NCBI GenBank assembly: GCA_907163345.1
Contig: CAJQUN010000023.1
Span: 7,946,598-8,010,597, forward strand
DNA: 64,000 bases
Reading direction: 5' to 3'
From: Haberlea rhodopensis
Lineage: Eukaryota > Streptophyta > Magnoliopsida > Lamiales > Gesneriaceae
The translations under genes were made by a program, and so were the position numbers. Below, piece by piece: positions 10,827 to 22,787 of the stretch. Each line of letters starts with the position of its first letter. The stretch's first letter is position 1. The notes under the pieces were generated by a model that was not told where the DNA came from, searched no databases, and saw nothing but the letters and a program-made list of their open reading frames with translations.

Positions 10827-11300
10827 TGTTAGGATCAGTGTAGTGTTTAGAAGGGGGTTAAATAAACATTATACTCAGTTTCGTTTCTTCTTCGTTAAAG
10901 CAGACTGTTAAGTTTTGTAGTAGGTTTTCAATTGATGAACAAGTCAGCAGACACTAGTAGAAGCGTTGAAGACGTCTGCTGAACTTGTGAGATTGAATAA
11001 CTGAATGATATTGTGCAGAAAGTAAATAACACGGGATATGTTCTGGAAGTTTGAAGCACAACGCTTCTACGTCTCCCATTCTTCCTTTGCAGGAAGGTTA
11101 CACTAGAAGACTTTGGCTTACACTTTTACAGTATACAACCTTCTCAGGCACTCTCACAGATTGGCCTAAACTCCTAGCAGTACAACTATCACAGTTGTTT
11201 ACAACTTGTTTTTACAACACTCACACAAAATATAAATATCTTTGAGTGCTCTTGAGCAGCAGACTCAGTGGGCTTTGATCTTTAAGATCACAATGCTTAA
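10827..11300 (-). repeat. Partial Sirevirus 5' LTR
   Basis: Starts TGTTAGGATCAGTGTAGTG and follows the LTRs at 27818 and 38649 through the block 'aacgcttctacgtctcc' and 'cctaaactcctagca' until about 11300, where similarity stops. The remaining two thirds, including the tandem array and TATA region of the intact LTR, are lost. Confidence 0.8.
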
Positions 11301-11530
11301 AATTATTTAGGGGAAAAGTGCACGTTTTGAAAGATTCGGGGGTGAAGTGCTAAAGGGATGAACGTTGGGGGTGGTCCACTTTGTACCTTAAATAAAAACC
11401 CACCCTTTGTGAAAAAATAAAATAAAATTCCAATTATTCGATTTCTCTTTTATGGAACATGACTTACATTAAATAATTTTGATAGAGATATCAGATATGA
11501 GATTGATGAAAAAGAAAAAGATATGGGGCC
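11301..11530. other. Unassigned AT-rich sequence between relics
   Basis: No reading frame of note, no repeat matching elsewhere in the window. It reads like transcribed-repeat debris (gggtgaagtgctaaaggga). Nothing further can be supported. Confidence 0.4.
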
Positions 11531-11533
11531 AAA

Positions 11534-12855
11534 AAAATACCAATAGTGATCGGTTAATCCACAATTGCACGTTTCTCAAGTTTTAGTATAGATAATAAGA
11601 AGTACGAATGTTGAATCCACATGGACCAAATAAGACACTTTTAACTATATATAACCTACGATAGTGAATGAATAATTAGACTAATTAACAAACATAAAAT
11701 ACTAATACTAATAATAATCCAACAAAGCAAACCAAAGATGACGATAAAAATCTACTAGAGAAGATTATCAAGACGTCGGTTCACCATTGTAATTCATATG
11801 ACCCTTAATTGACTGTCCAAATATCTCTAAGGTGACGAGTTCTCCGAATTTATCTAATATACTCTCTCGAGCTATATTAAACCTAAGATTAAATTGCAGT
11901 AAGTTATCGTGCACTTATTTAACAATTTAATATTGCATAAACTTGGTGAGAACTTCTATAGCAATCACACACTATTTGATCTCATCTCTTGATTTCAATC
12001 TGAAATCCGTGGCATAATTTGTTAGGTCATATTATAACATCATCTCTCGATCTCAATAATAACACCCAATTCAATTAAATGATAATCAATCCATGAAAGT
12101 ATTAAAGTTATAAACTATGCACATAGGATATAATAATTCAATCAAAGTTTAATAGGAATGTCATAGAATCAAACCAAAGGATCCCCTAGTCTTGATAAAA
12201 ATAACTTTAGTTCATAACTGGATTGAAAAACAAAACAAAACAAATATTAAAAAGTAAGAATAAACTCCATGCGTCCCGTTTGTAGATCCTCACTTCCTTC
12301 TCGGTCGTTTCCTTCAATCTCCTTGTTGGGACGTTCCAATTCCTAGAATGTTTGATGGATTGTGGTTGAAGGTGAATGTGGAAGATGGAGTGGAGGTTTT
12401 TCCTAGGTTGAGTAGTGGTGAATTATGATGATAATTCCGTGCCTCATGCATTTATAGAGGATGAGGATTGGGCACTAAATAGATTCCATATAGAACTCAA
12501 ACACTATAAGGTATTTTTTTCGAGAATATTCCGCCTACCGCTAAGATGTAACGATCGATCGATAATTCCTTTGAATTAAATCCTTTTAGCTACAACATGC
12601 TACCGATCGATCGCTACATGGCTTCCGATCGATCGGTGACTCTTTTTCTTCAAAAGTCGAGTTTTCATCGTTTCTTCGATCGGTTTGCTCATTTTAGTCA
12701 TTATCATCATTTAAACTCTATTCTTCACTTTTATATAATTCGACATTGATTCCGAAAATATACAAAAAAATACGAAAGCGCATAATATCGTCCACGAATC
12801 AATCGGAAAAAGTAATTAAAATCTTAGAAATATAAGTGTAAAAATCACTCTTATC
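11534..12855 (-). repeat. Degenerate LTR of an Athila/Tat-like gypsy element (copy 1)
   Basis: The minus strand begins TGATAAGAGTGATTTTTACA at 12855, right after a polypurine tract, and continues leftwards. The left part (aatagtgatcggttaatcc, agttttagtatagata) recurs at 15545-15600 and the right part at 16567-16839, so both ends of the LTR are shared by copy 2. It includes three CGATCGATCG motifs (12550-12640). No ORF. The exact left edge is not resolved. Confidence 0.6.
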
Positions 12856-12867
12856 AACTCCCCCAAA
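12856..12867 (-). promoter_or_regulatory. Polypurine tract of copy 1
   Basis: The minus strand reads GTTTGGGGGAGT immediately before the LTR start TGATAAG. The equivalent in copy 2 is at 16840-16850 (TTTGAGGGGGT). Confidence 0.65.
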
Positions 12868-15540
12868 CTTACAACTTGATCATCCTCGATCAAGCATTAA
12901 AATCAAAATATAGAGTTCATCCTTGATACTTGAAACAAATTAGCTCATGACTAGACTTTACCTCAAAAATCTCACTTACACACATATAAAAGTTGAATAA
13001 CACATGTTTTCTCCTAAATCCTGTGACACATCTCAAAATCTGAACGTGTATGTTATTGTCAATCTCAAGTTTCATGCAGATCTTCAAGATCAAATCATGC
13101 TAATCAAATCAAAGTCAAGATTATCGTCGAGCACCCCATAGGCCTATTTTCAAACAACTTCTCCACTAATGTAGTCACTCAATGACTTTTTAAGCTTGTA
13201 ATGTTAGGACTAAGTGTCGGCTTCAAAGAAAAGGTATGATAAGCGCAAAGAAGTGAGTATAATCTTATAAAGTTCATCTTTGCACACAACTTGAGCTTCT
13301 CTTCTTTTTTCTTTTCTAGCATTGACTACTTTGGGTCTTATTATTCTTTTTTCAAGGTTCTTTCTTTACCTCTTTTATTTTTTCTCGTTTTCTCATTCAT
13401 AATAAAAAAAATTTCCCATTAAGCTCATCAAAGTATAGCAATTCACTTGCATCTATTGAGATTCATTATACTCCCTTGAGGTAAGGATAAAAATTCTTTT
13501 TTAGGCTCGTAAGGGTAGGTATAATGAGTTTAAACAAAATGTCGAATGGAGGCTAATTGTATGCAAACATATACCATTTCTTTTTCAATAAAGCTCAAAA
13601 GTGGACACTAGGTATTAATGTATACAAGGTAAGCTTGAAAGGCTCAAACGGGTCAAAGAACGCCTAGATCATTTCCATGTAAAGTTTGTAAGTATAAAAT
13701 TTCGCCTCAAAGTGCCATTAACTAGCTTCTAGAATAAATCTAAGATGCTCAAGATAAATCATCGAGTTCACAACAATTATCACTATTCAACATGCAACCC
13801 ATAAGATCATGACTCAATGTGCTCAATATATTCTTCATTCTTGACATGCTAACTCAAAACTGGATATTCTTGTACAAGTCTAACAATCAATTAAATTCAA
13901 CTCCATATGCATAGTGAGATCAAAATCCTCAATGAATGAAATCAAATACTATAATTAATTCTTTTCTCAAGTCGAATTCATAAAATAAAAAATTTAGCTC
14001 ATAATAATTGAAAGATTCAAGTGTCAATTTCAGCACACAGCATTCAGATTAAACAAATAAAAATGCAAGCCACTCCCTCAAACTTAAATCAAACATTGTA
14101 CTCGATGTTTAAAAGAATTAAAAGGGAAACAATAAACTCCCCTGAATAATATGCTTGGATGAGGATTGAGGGTGAATGACTTTTGAAAGCTCTGCTGTTG
14201 TAAGGTTTATCACTTCGAGAGATAAAATAGTCGACTCGAGAGATAATAAAAACTAAAAGCAAAGACTGAAAATCAAATAAAAGAAAACCAAATGATATTG
14301 CTTTTGCCTCCCAAGAAGCGCTGATTTCTAATCTCCGACTTGACATCAGAAGCAACCATCAAAGAGAGGCTGCCTCCCATAGTAAGTATCATATGATACC
14401 ACAAATGGGTCTTGATTCAGTATGCCCTCAAGCTTGGCAAGATAATTCCATTTTAAGTTTGTTGCTCCAACAACTTCCTTCATGAATTGGTAGGTATGTA
14501 GAAGGATTCTTGACGTGGCTTCATATCCTAGAGGATATATAATGTTTAAGTTGACATTATTGGAAAGAAAGGATCTCCATAGGGTATAAAACATGTCGCC
14601 ATTGATGGGTGTTCATCAGTATGTTCGCAAATATGATCATCATCCAACATTACACTCGGCTCATCTTTGATGAATACTCATCTGATAACTTCTCTAAAGT
14701 AGGCTCAATGATTTGAGGAGGCTCAAGTTCCCACACATCTTCCACGTGAGTATGATCACTCCCCAAACTTGGTTGGTGGAGTAGTCATCATCGTGTAACA
14801 AAACCTGATTTGTAGATCTCGTCTCCTCTTCTTGGCACCTTGTTAAAAGTATCTTTGTAAGGCTCTCTACTTGCTGCTCCAAGCAACGTCTAGAGTTCCT
14901 TTGGCTCTCCATAATGCTTTCAGATGATGTCATGAATCTTAGTAGAGTAACCTCCAATTGAGCCATGTCTTCTCCAGAACTATCTCTCTTCTTTCCGTGA
15001 TGTTCAAATGGTTGGTTTGTATCATGCCGGTAGTGAGGCTCTGGCGGGTATTGGTGGCTCCAACCTTACAAGGAAGGATCCCAATGCCAACGGTGGTCGA
15101 AGTCTGACATATCATTGAAAAGGTGCAGCACACTGTTCTCATTTCTATCGAACATGGGACTCCCAGTTGCCAGTGCTCCGTTGAATACCCATCTTGTGTC
15201 TCTGCATTCAAACCATTGTAGAAAAATTGCATAAGAGTGTAGTTTGAAAAGTTAAGATACTGGAACGTGTTCGCGAAATCGTTGAATCTCTACCACTGCA
15301 TAGAACGACTTTGAAATTGTTGGCCAAAGCTTGTGAAGACTTGTTGATGAAACAGCATAAGTGCCTCGCAAGAAAAATAAAATTAAAACAATCAAATATT
15401 ATTATAAAAAAAAATTTCTCAAAATTATATATAAATTTTTTTATTAAATTACAGTCAAAGAATCTCGTATGATATTTACTAAATTTACTCCCCGGAAACA
15501 GCGCACAAAACTTGATCGTCATTTTTTCTACAATAAAAAT
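12868..15540 (-). pseudogene. Interior of Athila/Tat-like gypsy relic with gag remnant
   Basis: On the minus strand, about 15320-14600 keeps broken gag features: RFNDFANTF, then YTLMQFFYNGLNAETQ (the conserved FYNGL motif of Athila/Tat gag), then a Gln-rich stretch with LEQQVESLTKIL (near 14860). Frameshifts and stops separate them. 12868-14090 is non-coding. It matches 16851-18050 of copy 2 and looks like a long untranslated region before the 3' LTR. No protease, RT or integrase was found, so the element is either internally deleted or a non-autonomous derivative. Confidence 0.6.
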
Positions 15541-15670
15541 ACCATTAGTGATCGATTAATCCACAAGCACATGGTTGTCAAAGTTTAGTATAGATAGTAA
15601 GAAGTACGAGTGTCGAACCCCCAGGAATTAACTGTAAGTATGAAATAAGATGCTTTTAACTATGTTTAAC
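15541..15670 (-). repeat. LTR end of copy 2 (left part)
   Basis: Matches 11534-11660: 'agtgatcgattaatccacaagcac', 'aagtttagtatagata', 'gaagtacgagtgtcgaaccc'. The match stops at 15670, where an LTR-like insert begins. Confidence 0.55.
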
Positions 15671-16566
15671 TGATAAGTGTGTTTTTACACTAATTTTACT
15701 GTGTATTTTAGGTATTTTTATATGGATGCCTGGACAATTTTACGCTTTCTGGTATATTTTCTTTGATTTCAAGAATCTAGGTCCAATTGTATAAAAGTGG
15801 AGGAAACGAGCTTAAAACGTTGAAAAAGGACCAAATCGAGTGAGCACGTTGAATGAAAGCCGAAATCTTGAGATTGAAGATTTTTTAAGCTCCGCGATCG
15901 ATCTGCAGTATTACCGCGATCGATCACGGAGTCATTATACGAGGAACAAAATTTACGAAATGGCGATCGATCGGCAAAATATCGTATCGATCGCCACTGT
16001 TCAGAAAATTTCCGCGATCGATCATTAAACATCGCTATCGATCGCAGATATAAAAAAGTTGGTTATTTCATCAAAAATGTTTGGCGATTGACCGGCAACT
16101 TACGGTGATCGATCGCCAAACCCGAAAAATTTGAGAGTTTATTTCCTTGTTGGGTATTTTGTGTGCAATTTTTGGTAAACTCCTCCACCACCATATAAGG
16201 ATTATTTTTGGACGATTGGAGGACTTTTGATCAGATCTAACCCTACAACAAAGCCTCCACACCCTCTCCATCTCCCACCATCATTCATACACCACAAACC
16301 CATTGAAGAGAAGAGGCATCGGAAGAGACTGGATGACGGAGCAAAGCAATGAGTCAAATCCTCTTGTCATTTCTGTATTTCTGAACTTAGTTTGTTTATA
16401 TTTGATTTTCTTATGCTTTTGATGTTGGAAAACATGATTTTGCATTTGATTTTCAATATGTTACTAGGCTAAGTTTTGTTGTCAAGACTTAAGGGATCCC
16501 ATGTTTTGAACCACAATTTTATTTAAGTTCTGATTGATTCTTAAAATTCTTTGAGTTTAATTTATT
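15671..16566 (+). repeat. Plus-strand LTR-like insert in copy 2
   Basis: Starts TGATAAGTGTGTTTTTACAC, the plus-strand version of the LTR start seen on the minus strand at 12855, and breaks the collinearity between the two halves of copy 2's LTR. It carries about six CGATCGATC motifs (15893-16127), mostly as GCGATCGATC. The right edge is estimated from where similarity to copy 1 resumes (gatcgatcgtgac at 16567). No target duplication was identified. Confidence 0.45.
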
Positions 16567-16839
16567 GTGATCGATCGTGACTCCTCAATTTTTAATTCAA
16601 CCTACGTCATTGGACAGATCAATCAGTGCAAGGCTTCCAATTGATTTGTAACTCGTTTTCTTCAAAAGTCGAATTTTCTCCATTTGAATCATTTTTCATC
16701 ATTTTAAGCTCTATCTCTTCACTTTTATATAATTCGATCTTGATTCCTGAAATATACAAAACCAACATGAAAGCGCATAAGAATCAACCAAAAAGTAATA
16801 AAAATCTTAGAAATATAAGTGTAAAAATCACACTTACCA
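16567..16839 (-). repeat. LTR start of copy 2 (right part)
   Basis: Follows 12550-12855 closely (cttcaaaagtcgaattttct, cacttttatataattcgat, gaaagcgcataa), ending at the LTR start next to the polypurine tract. Confidence 0.6.
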
Positions 16840-18451
16840 ACCCCCTCAAACTTATCACTTGATCATCATTGATCAAGCATTACAATCAAAAGATAGAGTT
16901 CATCCTTGATACTTGAAACAAATTAGCTCATGACTAGCATTTACCCTGAAATCTCACTTACACAAATACAAAAGTTGAACAAGATGTGTTTTATCCTAAA
17001 TCAAGTAACATATCTCAAAATCGGAACGTATGTGTTATTGTCAATCTCAAGTTTCATGCAGTATTTCAAGATCAAATCATGTTAATCAAATTAAAGCAAG
17101 AGTATCGTCGAGCACCGCATAGACCTATTTTCAAACAACTTCTCTACTAATGTAGTCACTCTCTAGACTTGGATCAAAATGTATTTTTAAGCTTGTAATG
17201 TTAGGCCTAGGTGTCGGCTTCAAAGAAGATGTATGATATGCGCAAAGAAGAGAGTATAATCTTATAAAGTTCATATGTGCAGACAACTTGAGCTTCTCTT
17301 AGTTTTTCTTTTCTAGCATTGGCTACTTTGGGTCTTATTATTCTTTTTTCAATGCTCTTTCTTTACATCTTTTCTTCTTCTCTTTTTCTCGTTCATAATT
17401 TTTTCTTTCTTTCAATAATCTCATCAAAGTATATCAATTCACGTGCATCTATTGAGATTTATTATACTTCCTTAAGGTAAGGATAAATTCTTTTTAGACT
17501 CGTAAGGGTGAGTATAATGAGTTTAAATAAAATGTTGAATGGAGGCTAATTGTATGCAAACACACACCATTCTTTTCAATAAAGTTCAAAACTGGACATT
17601 AGGGATTAATGTATACAAGGTAAGCTTGAAAGGCTTAAACGTGTCAAAGATCGCCTAGATCATTTCCAAGTCAAGTTTGTAACTATAATTCTAAGATGCT
17701 CAAGACAAATCATTGAGTTTATAACAATTACCACTATTCAATATGCAATCCACAAGATCATGACTCAATGTGCTCAATATATTCCTCATTCTTGACATGC
17801 TAACTTAAAACTGGATATTTATGTACAAGCCTAACAATCATTAAAATTCAAGTCCATATGCATAGTGAGATCAAAATTCTCGTTGAATAAATGTCACTAC
17901 TATAATTCATTCTCTTCTCGAGTTTGAACTCATAAAAAAAAATTAGCTCATAATAATCGGACGAATCAAGTGTCAATTTCAGCACACAACATTCAAATTA
18001 AACAAATAAAATATGCAAGTCACCCCCTCAACTTAAATCAAACATTGTCCTCAATATTTAAAAGAATCAAAAGGAAAACAGTAAACTCCCCTGAATAATA
18101 CGGTTGCATGAGGACTGAGGGTGATTGGCTTTTGAAAACCCTGGTGCTGTAGGATTTATCACTCCAACTGAGTACCTAACAAGAGAAGAAAAGTAAATAA
18201 TAAAATAATCGACTCGAGAGATAATAAAAACTAAAAGCAAAGACTGAAAATAAAATAAACTAAAAAAACCAAAGGATATTGCTTGGTTTGCCTACCAAGA
18301 AGCGATGATTTCTAGTTTTCGCTTTACCATCAGAAGCAACCATCAACATATGATACTACAAATGAGTCTTGATTCAGTATGCCCTCAAGCTTGGCAAGAT
18401 AATTCCATTGTATGTTTGTCGCTTCAACAACTTCCTTCATGAATTGGTAGG
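16840..18451 (-). pseudogene. Interior of Athila/Tat-like relic, copy 2
   Basis: Collinear with 12856-14500 of copy 1, including 'gagttcatccttgatacttg', 'gccgacac' and 'gccctcaagcttggcaagat', but with more stops and small deletions. No reading frame. It ends abruptly at 18451, where an old Sirevirus LTR is inserted. Copy 1 continues across that point (ggtaggtatgtagaagg near 14490), which identifies 18452 as an insertion edge. Confidence 0.65.
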
Positions 18452-19552
18452 TGTTAGTATCCGGTAGGAGTTTTCGAGGGGGGGTGGGATTTGATCTTTT
18501 TCTTCAACAGATTGATTTCACCTAGATTAGAAGATGAAATTTATTTCTCAATCAAATCTATGTTCAACATACCACTTTTAGAGTTAGTGCGGAAACATTC
18601 TGTTTGAATTAGGAAGACCGGTCTGATGGCTAAAACACAAAAGATTGCAGTAAGTAAATGAACAAGATGTGTTTCTGGAATCTCAAAGGCAATCCCTTCT
18701 ACGTCTACCCTTCTTCCACTTAGGGAAATGATTCACTAGAAGTCTTTGAGTAATACAAGAAGGTGTACAACCCCGATTCAGCTACATTTACCCACAACCA
18801 GACTGAAACTCCTAGCACTCAATCTGTTCAGACACAAGTCGCTTTAATCTTTGCCAAAGCTTCTATCAGTCAAGCTCATGTCTGACAGTTGCAACAAAAT
18901 CACTATTCTCTCTTAGAACAATTACAAAAGATAAGAGTGAAAAATACTTCTAGCAGAAATGATCCTAAATTGATCAAATGAGACAGTGAAACATGCTTGG
19001 AAATCTTTGAGCAGATCGACAAGATTGAATCTTTGTTGATAATAGTTTTGCTCGAATAAATGCTTGATAATAAATGATGGTCGTCTGTCTTGAGCATTTA
19101 AGTTGCATCCTTATATATGTGTCTCTGCCAAAGTTAATATTTCCTACGTTCAATTTAGAACTTTGACAACTTCTGTACAAACTGCAGTCTTCTTTTTGGT
19201 CACTGAGTGAAGACTTTCCTTTCTCGTCTGTTTTTTTGGTGTTTGTCAGACTGGATCTGTTTTGTCTAACTATCTTTTAAGGTAACTTCTATCAACAGTT
19301 GAAATAAGTATCTTTCAACATTAAATGCATCATTGAATGCTTCAATAGAAAGCCATTGATCTTCCAGACTGATGAATATGATGACATTAAGTCTGTATGA
19401 GTCGGTATGCATGATGTTAGCCTGTCTGGTTAGTTCTGATCTATCTTAGCGTTGGTATATCTGTATGCTTTGATTTGATCTGGTTTGTATAAGGTCGATA
19501 TGTCTGCTTTAATCTGATCTATTTTTGTCATCTTTAAAATCTGGAGCCAACA
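18452..19552 (-). repeat. 3' LTR of the old Sirevirus
   Basis: An 1101-bp LTR from TGTTAGTATCC to GAGCCAACA. It shares with the younger Sirevirus LTRs the block 'ttctacgtct(a)cccttcttcc...gattcactagaag' and the terminal structure, but its body is otherwise divergent and it lacks the CCGGTTGATG tandem array. Confidence 0.85.
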
Positions 19553-19895
19553 AATTCCCCTTTTTTGATGATGACAAAAATTAGCTCCTTTTCTTGAGAG
19601 TCAATCTGGTAGTTTAGTTCAAAATAAATGAACTAACTTTCTTCTTTGCTTTAGGAGTTCAGATCGATTTTAGTCTCTTAAGTCTTTTAGTTCAAGACTC
19701 TGAAATCCAAAAGACTAAACTTTTTTATTAATAGACTGCTTAGTACAAGTACAAATTATTGCTTGTATTTCCCTGGTGGCTTAGAAGCAGACGGCCTATT
19801 GGCTTCTCCCTTCTTTTTCCCCTTTTTGGCATCAGCAACATATTGAAGAAATCCATGATCTGCGTAAGATGAGCACATATCACATCTAGTCGCAT

Positions 19896-22163
19896 CTAGA
19901 CGATGGTCTTGGGAAAGGAGAGACTAGCCACAACAATCTTTACTTCAGAATCTAGCTTGACCTGTTCTTTGCGCATGTTGTTCTTGTACATAAGCTGTTG
20001 ATTGAATAGATTGTTAAGACAGTGCTGTAATTGAGCAACGCCTTCATTCATCTTATCACGGTAGTGATTGTAATCCATATTGTAATCCAGATTGGCAGCC
20101 TTATGATCCATGTGAAGTTCCCTTATTCGTTGACAGAGAAAGAGAAAGTCATCATATAGTTCCTTGAGAGACTCGGCCATTGATGGAATGTCATCAGATA
20201 AATCAGGATCAGCTTCTGCAGACTGCACAACGAGCTCTTTCGCTTTAGCAAAAGAAATGGACTTAGGCTCGATATCACTCTCTTGAGCGAAAGTCTGCAG
20301 GGGTGATGAGGCGGGTGGCAAAATGAGAGGTGCAGTGGTCTGGTTTGGTTTAGATCAGATCAGCCCAAAAAGATCCTTAGAGAACTGCAACAAAAATTCT
20401 TCTTCCTTAGCAGACTCGCCTGGTTGGACTGATTCTGGTGGAGCCATAGTTTCCTGAGTGGTACGAGGAGACATCTGTTGTTCAGGTTCTTCAGATCGTA
20501 GTTCCTGAATAATTCCCGACACCACAAGTCCAACATCTACAACATTTTCAATAGGTGGTATTAATCTTGGTAGATACTTGGTCACCAGTCTATGTAGTGG
20601 CAATAGTTGGCTTGATCGTTGGAGAAACAGTAGGTGACTCCAACAGTAGGGCCATGGTTTCAACCTCTTTGGCAGTAGGAGCATTGATTAGTAGCTGCTC
20701 CACTATTTCAGCTTATGGTGCGGCAACATCTTGGCTTGAGCTTGGAGGATCAGTCTCCATAATCTATTCCGGGGCCTGCTCTTCCTCAGTCCAGGCTGGT
20801 GAGGTTGAACTGGACTAGTAGGTGGAGTGGATATGTTCAACTTTCTGTCTGATAAATTTGACAGTCATATTCAGTGAAAAGACATTCATCTCCAATTGAG
20901 CAATGACAGCTCGGTTATCCTTGAGATTTGGACTGGCCAGATCAAGGTTATCCTTCTTGAGTTGGATAAGGTTGTTGGCAATCAGTACCTTATGGTTGGA
21001 ACATAAAAGATCTTTTCATTGCATGGCGATGCGAACTTTGGAACTTCCTTCTCCATTTTTTTCAACCTTTGAAGCTTTCCAAAGTACATATCGAAATGGT
21101 TGATTGTTTTGTACTCGACCCATTCGTCAAAGATAGCCGCTCTGGACCGCACCTTCTCTTCCACATCTTCCATGACCAAACCAATGGCTGTCTGGGCTGC
21201 AGACTTAGGCTTTGTAGATGGAACTTCTGTGATGGTAGCCTTGCCTTTCGTAGATGTGGGGGACTTTGGATAAGGCGGAGGATGGAGCTTGAGTTGTTTG
21301 TAGTGGAGAACGATGGAGATAGGTTTAGGTTCACAGCTTCTAGGGACTTGGTAGGCTGGGTGCGGGTTTTCTTTGGTGGAGGCTTGGTGATTGATGACGT
21401 GGCTGAAGCGGACTGCATTTCATCAGAGTTAGACTGGACCACCACAAGTTTTCTCTTGGCCTTGGTTTTCTTCGGTCCGGCCTGTTCCGCTCCGATCTCC
21501 ATTTTCACAGCCATCAATTCAGTAGGAGTTGGGAGAGCACTCGTGGACTTCAACAGAGCAAGTCCTTCAGGATTGAAAATATTTACCGCACTGAGTGCAG
21601 TGGTCTTTCCCAACTCAATATTCAGAGACTCCATCAGTATGCTCAGACATGATAGAAGACCAGTTGATATTCATCCCGGAAGATATCGCCGCCATAGCTC
21701 CAAATTTTTCAACTGTAACAGCATCAAAGCTTCAAGCTTGCTCAGAAGTGGTTTCCTGATGATATCACATAATACCTGGAAATGGAAGAACATATCCTTC
21801 TTCATGAATGTTGGCTTCAGAGTGAGACCAAAGACGGAAACTCTTCTCTGGAATTCATCTAGGATAGCCGTGGGGAGACGAGAATATTCAAGCATTCCAG
21901 TAGACGGCTGAACGAAAACTCGACTAATAGTTCCTGAGAAAACTCAATTGGTTGACCACTGATAGTAGAGATTGAGTTTTTGCACGTAGTAACGGTTGAA
22001 AATAGTTCTCTGATTTCTGCTTCATAGACCATAATGCCTAATTCCAAGAATTTTGTTAAGCCTGAAGCTTCCAAGTCTTTGAATACGGAGACCATCTCAT
22101 GGTCGTCCATCTGATAAATGGCTTTGAATTCTATAAATAGTGAGTTATGAGTAATGGTGGCCA
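19896..22163 (-). pseudogene. Degenerate third ORF of the old Sirevirus
   Basis: Successive frame pieces (about 22163-21860, 21895-21671, 21634-21062, 20684-20355, 20321-19896) together resemble the third ORF at 30100-32807. They share an N-terminal region with an SISGQ-type motif, a middle region with IFDEWVEY (IFDRWVKA in the intact copy), a Pro/Ser-rich linker (KPPPKKTR), and a C-terminal helical, probably coiled-coil part (residues LYDDFLFLCQRIRELH). At least three frameshifts and internal stops break it. Function unknown. In Sireviruses an ORF at this place is usually called 'env-like', but no membrane segment is evident. Confidence 0.65.
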
Positions 22164-22553
22164 TTATGGAATCAACAAACAAGTTTGGAAAGTAAGTGAG
22201 TTCTGAGAGAAAAAACATACTGAGTAGTAAACATTAAAAAGTGAATGGGGAAGACGACGTACAACCGGTAAATACGGATATGTTAAACACGTATCTTCAT
22301 CCCTTGAGTTGACATTTGAAATTCAAATTTGGGTGGTCTAGATAAGTGACCGGGTTAAAGTAAGGCGGTTAAAGTTAGTCAATCTAGGCTGTTTAAAATT
22401 GCTTTGATAAAGACTAAAATAGTTTTTTGAGTCAGGCTATTGGATAGCATCAGATCGATCAGAACGAGTTTTTATCTTACTGACTATTGTGTTATCAGAC
22501 TGCTCTTACAAACAATCTTTAATAAATATGTTAAGTACATAATGAATTAACAA

Positions 22554-22787
22554 CTACTCAAGATAATCTATTAATCCAAGAATTTGATGGAAATAATTAA
22601 ACTTAGCCTCAGCGAGTGGTTTAGTGAAGATGTATGCAGCTTGTTGATCTGTTGAGATGTACTCTATCCAAATTACTTTCTTCATAACGTGATCTCGAAT
22701 AAAATGATGTTTGATATCAATATGCTTTGTTAGAGAGTGCAAGACTGGATTATAAGTGATTGCAATTGCACTTATGTTGTCGCAGAA
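22554..22787 (-). pseudogene. RNase H tail of the old Sirevirus pol
   Basis: Reads CDNISAIAITYNPVLHSLTK to GLIDYLE, aligned with the last 80 residues of the intact pol at 33345. The reading is cut at CDN by the gypsy LTR, and the preceding residues (AVESLNF) are on the other side at 45756-45780. Confidence 0.9.

Larger units (their letters stand above)
18452..22787 (-). mobile_element. Old, broken Sirevirus (copia) element
   Basis: Reading on the minus strand: RNase H tail (22787-22554), a third-ORF region in pieces (22163-19896), a polypurine tract (19553-19570) and a 3' LTR (19552-18452). At 22787 it is cut inside RNase H codons by the gypsy element at 22788-45750. About 25 further bases of the same codons follow that element at 45756-45780, after which similarity ends. 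The rest of pol, gag and the 5' LTR are missing. Confidence 0.85.

Noticed and set aside
21069..21911. 280-residue plus-strand ORF
   Set aside because: Antisense to the degenerate third ORF of the old Sirevirus; no family features on the plus strand.
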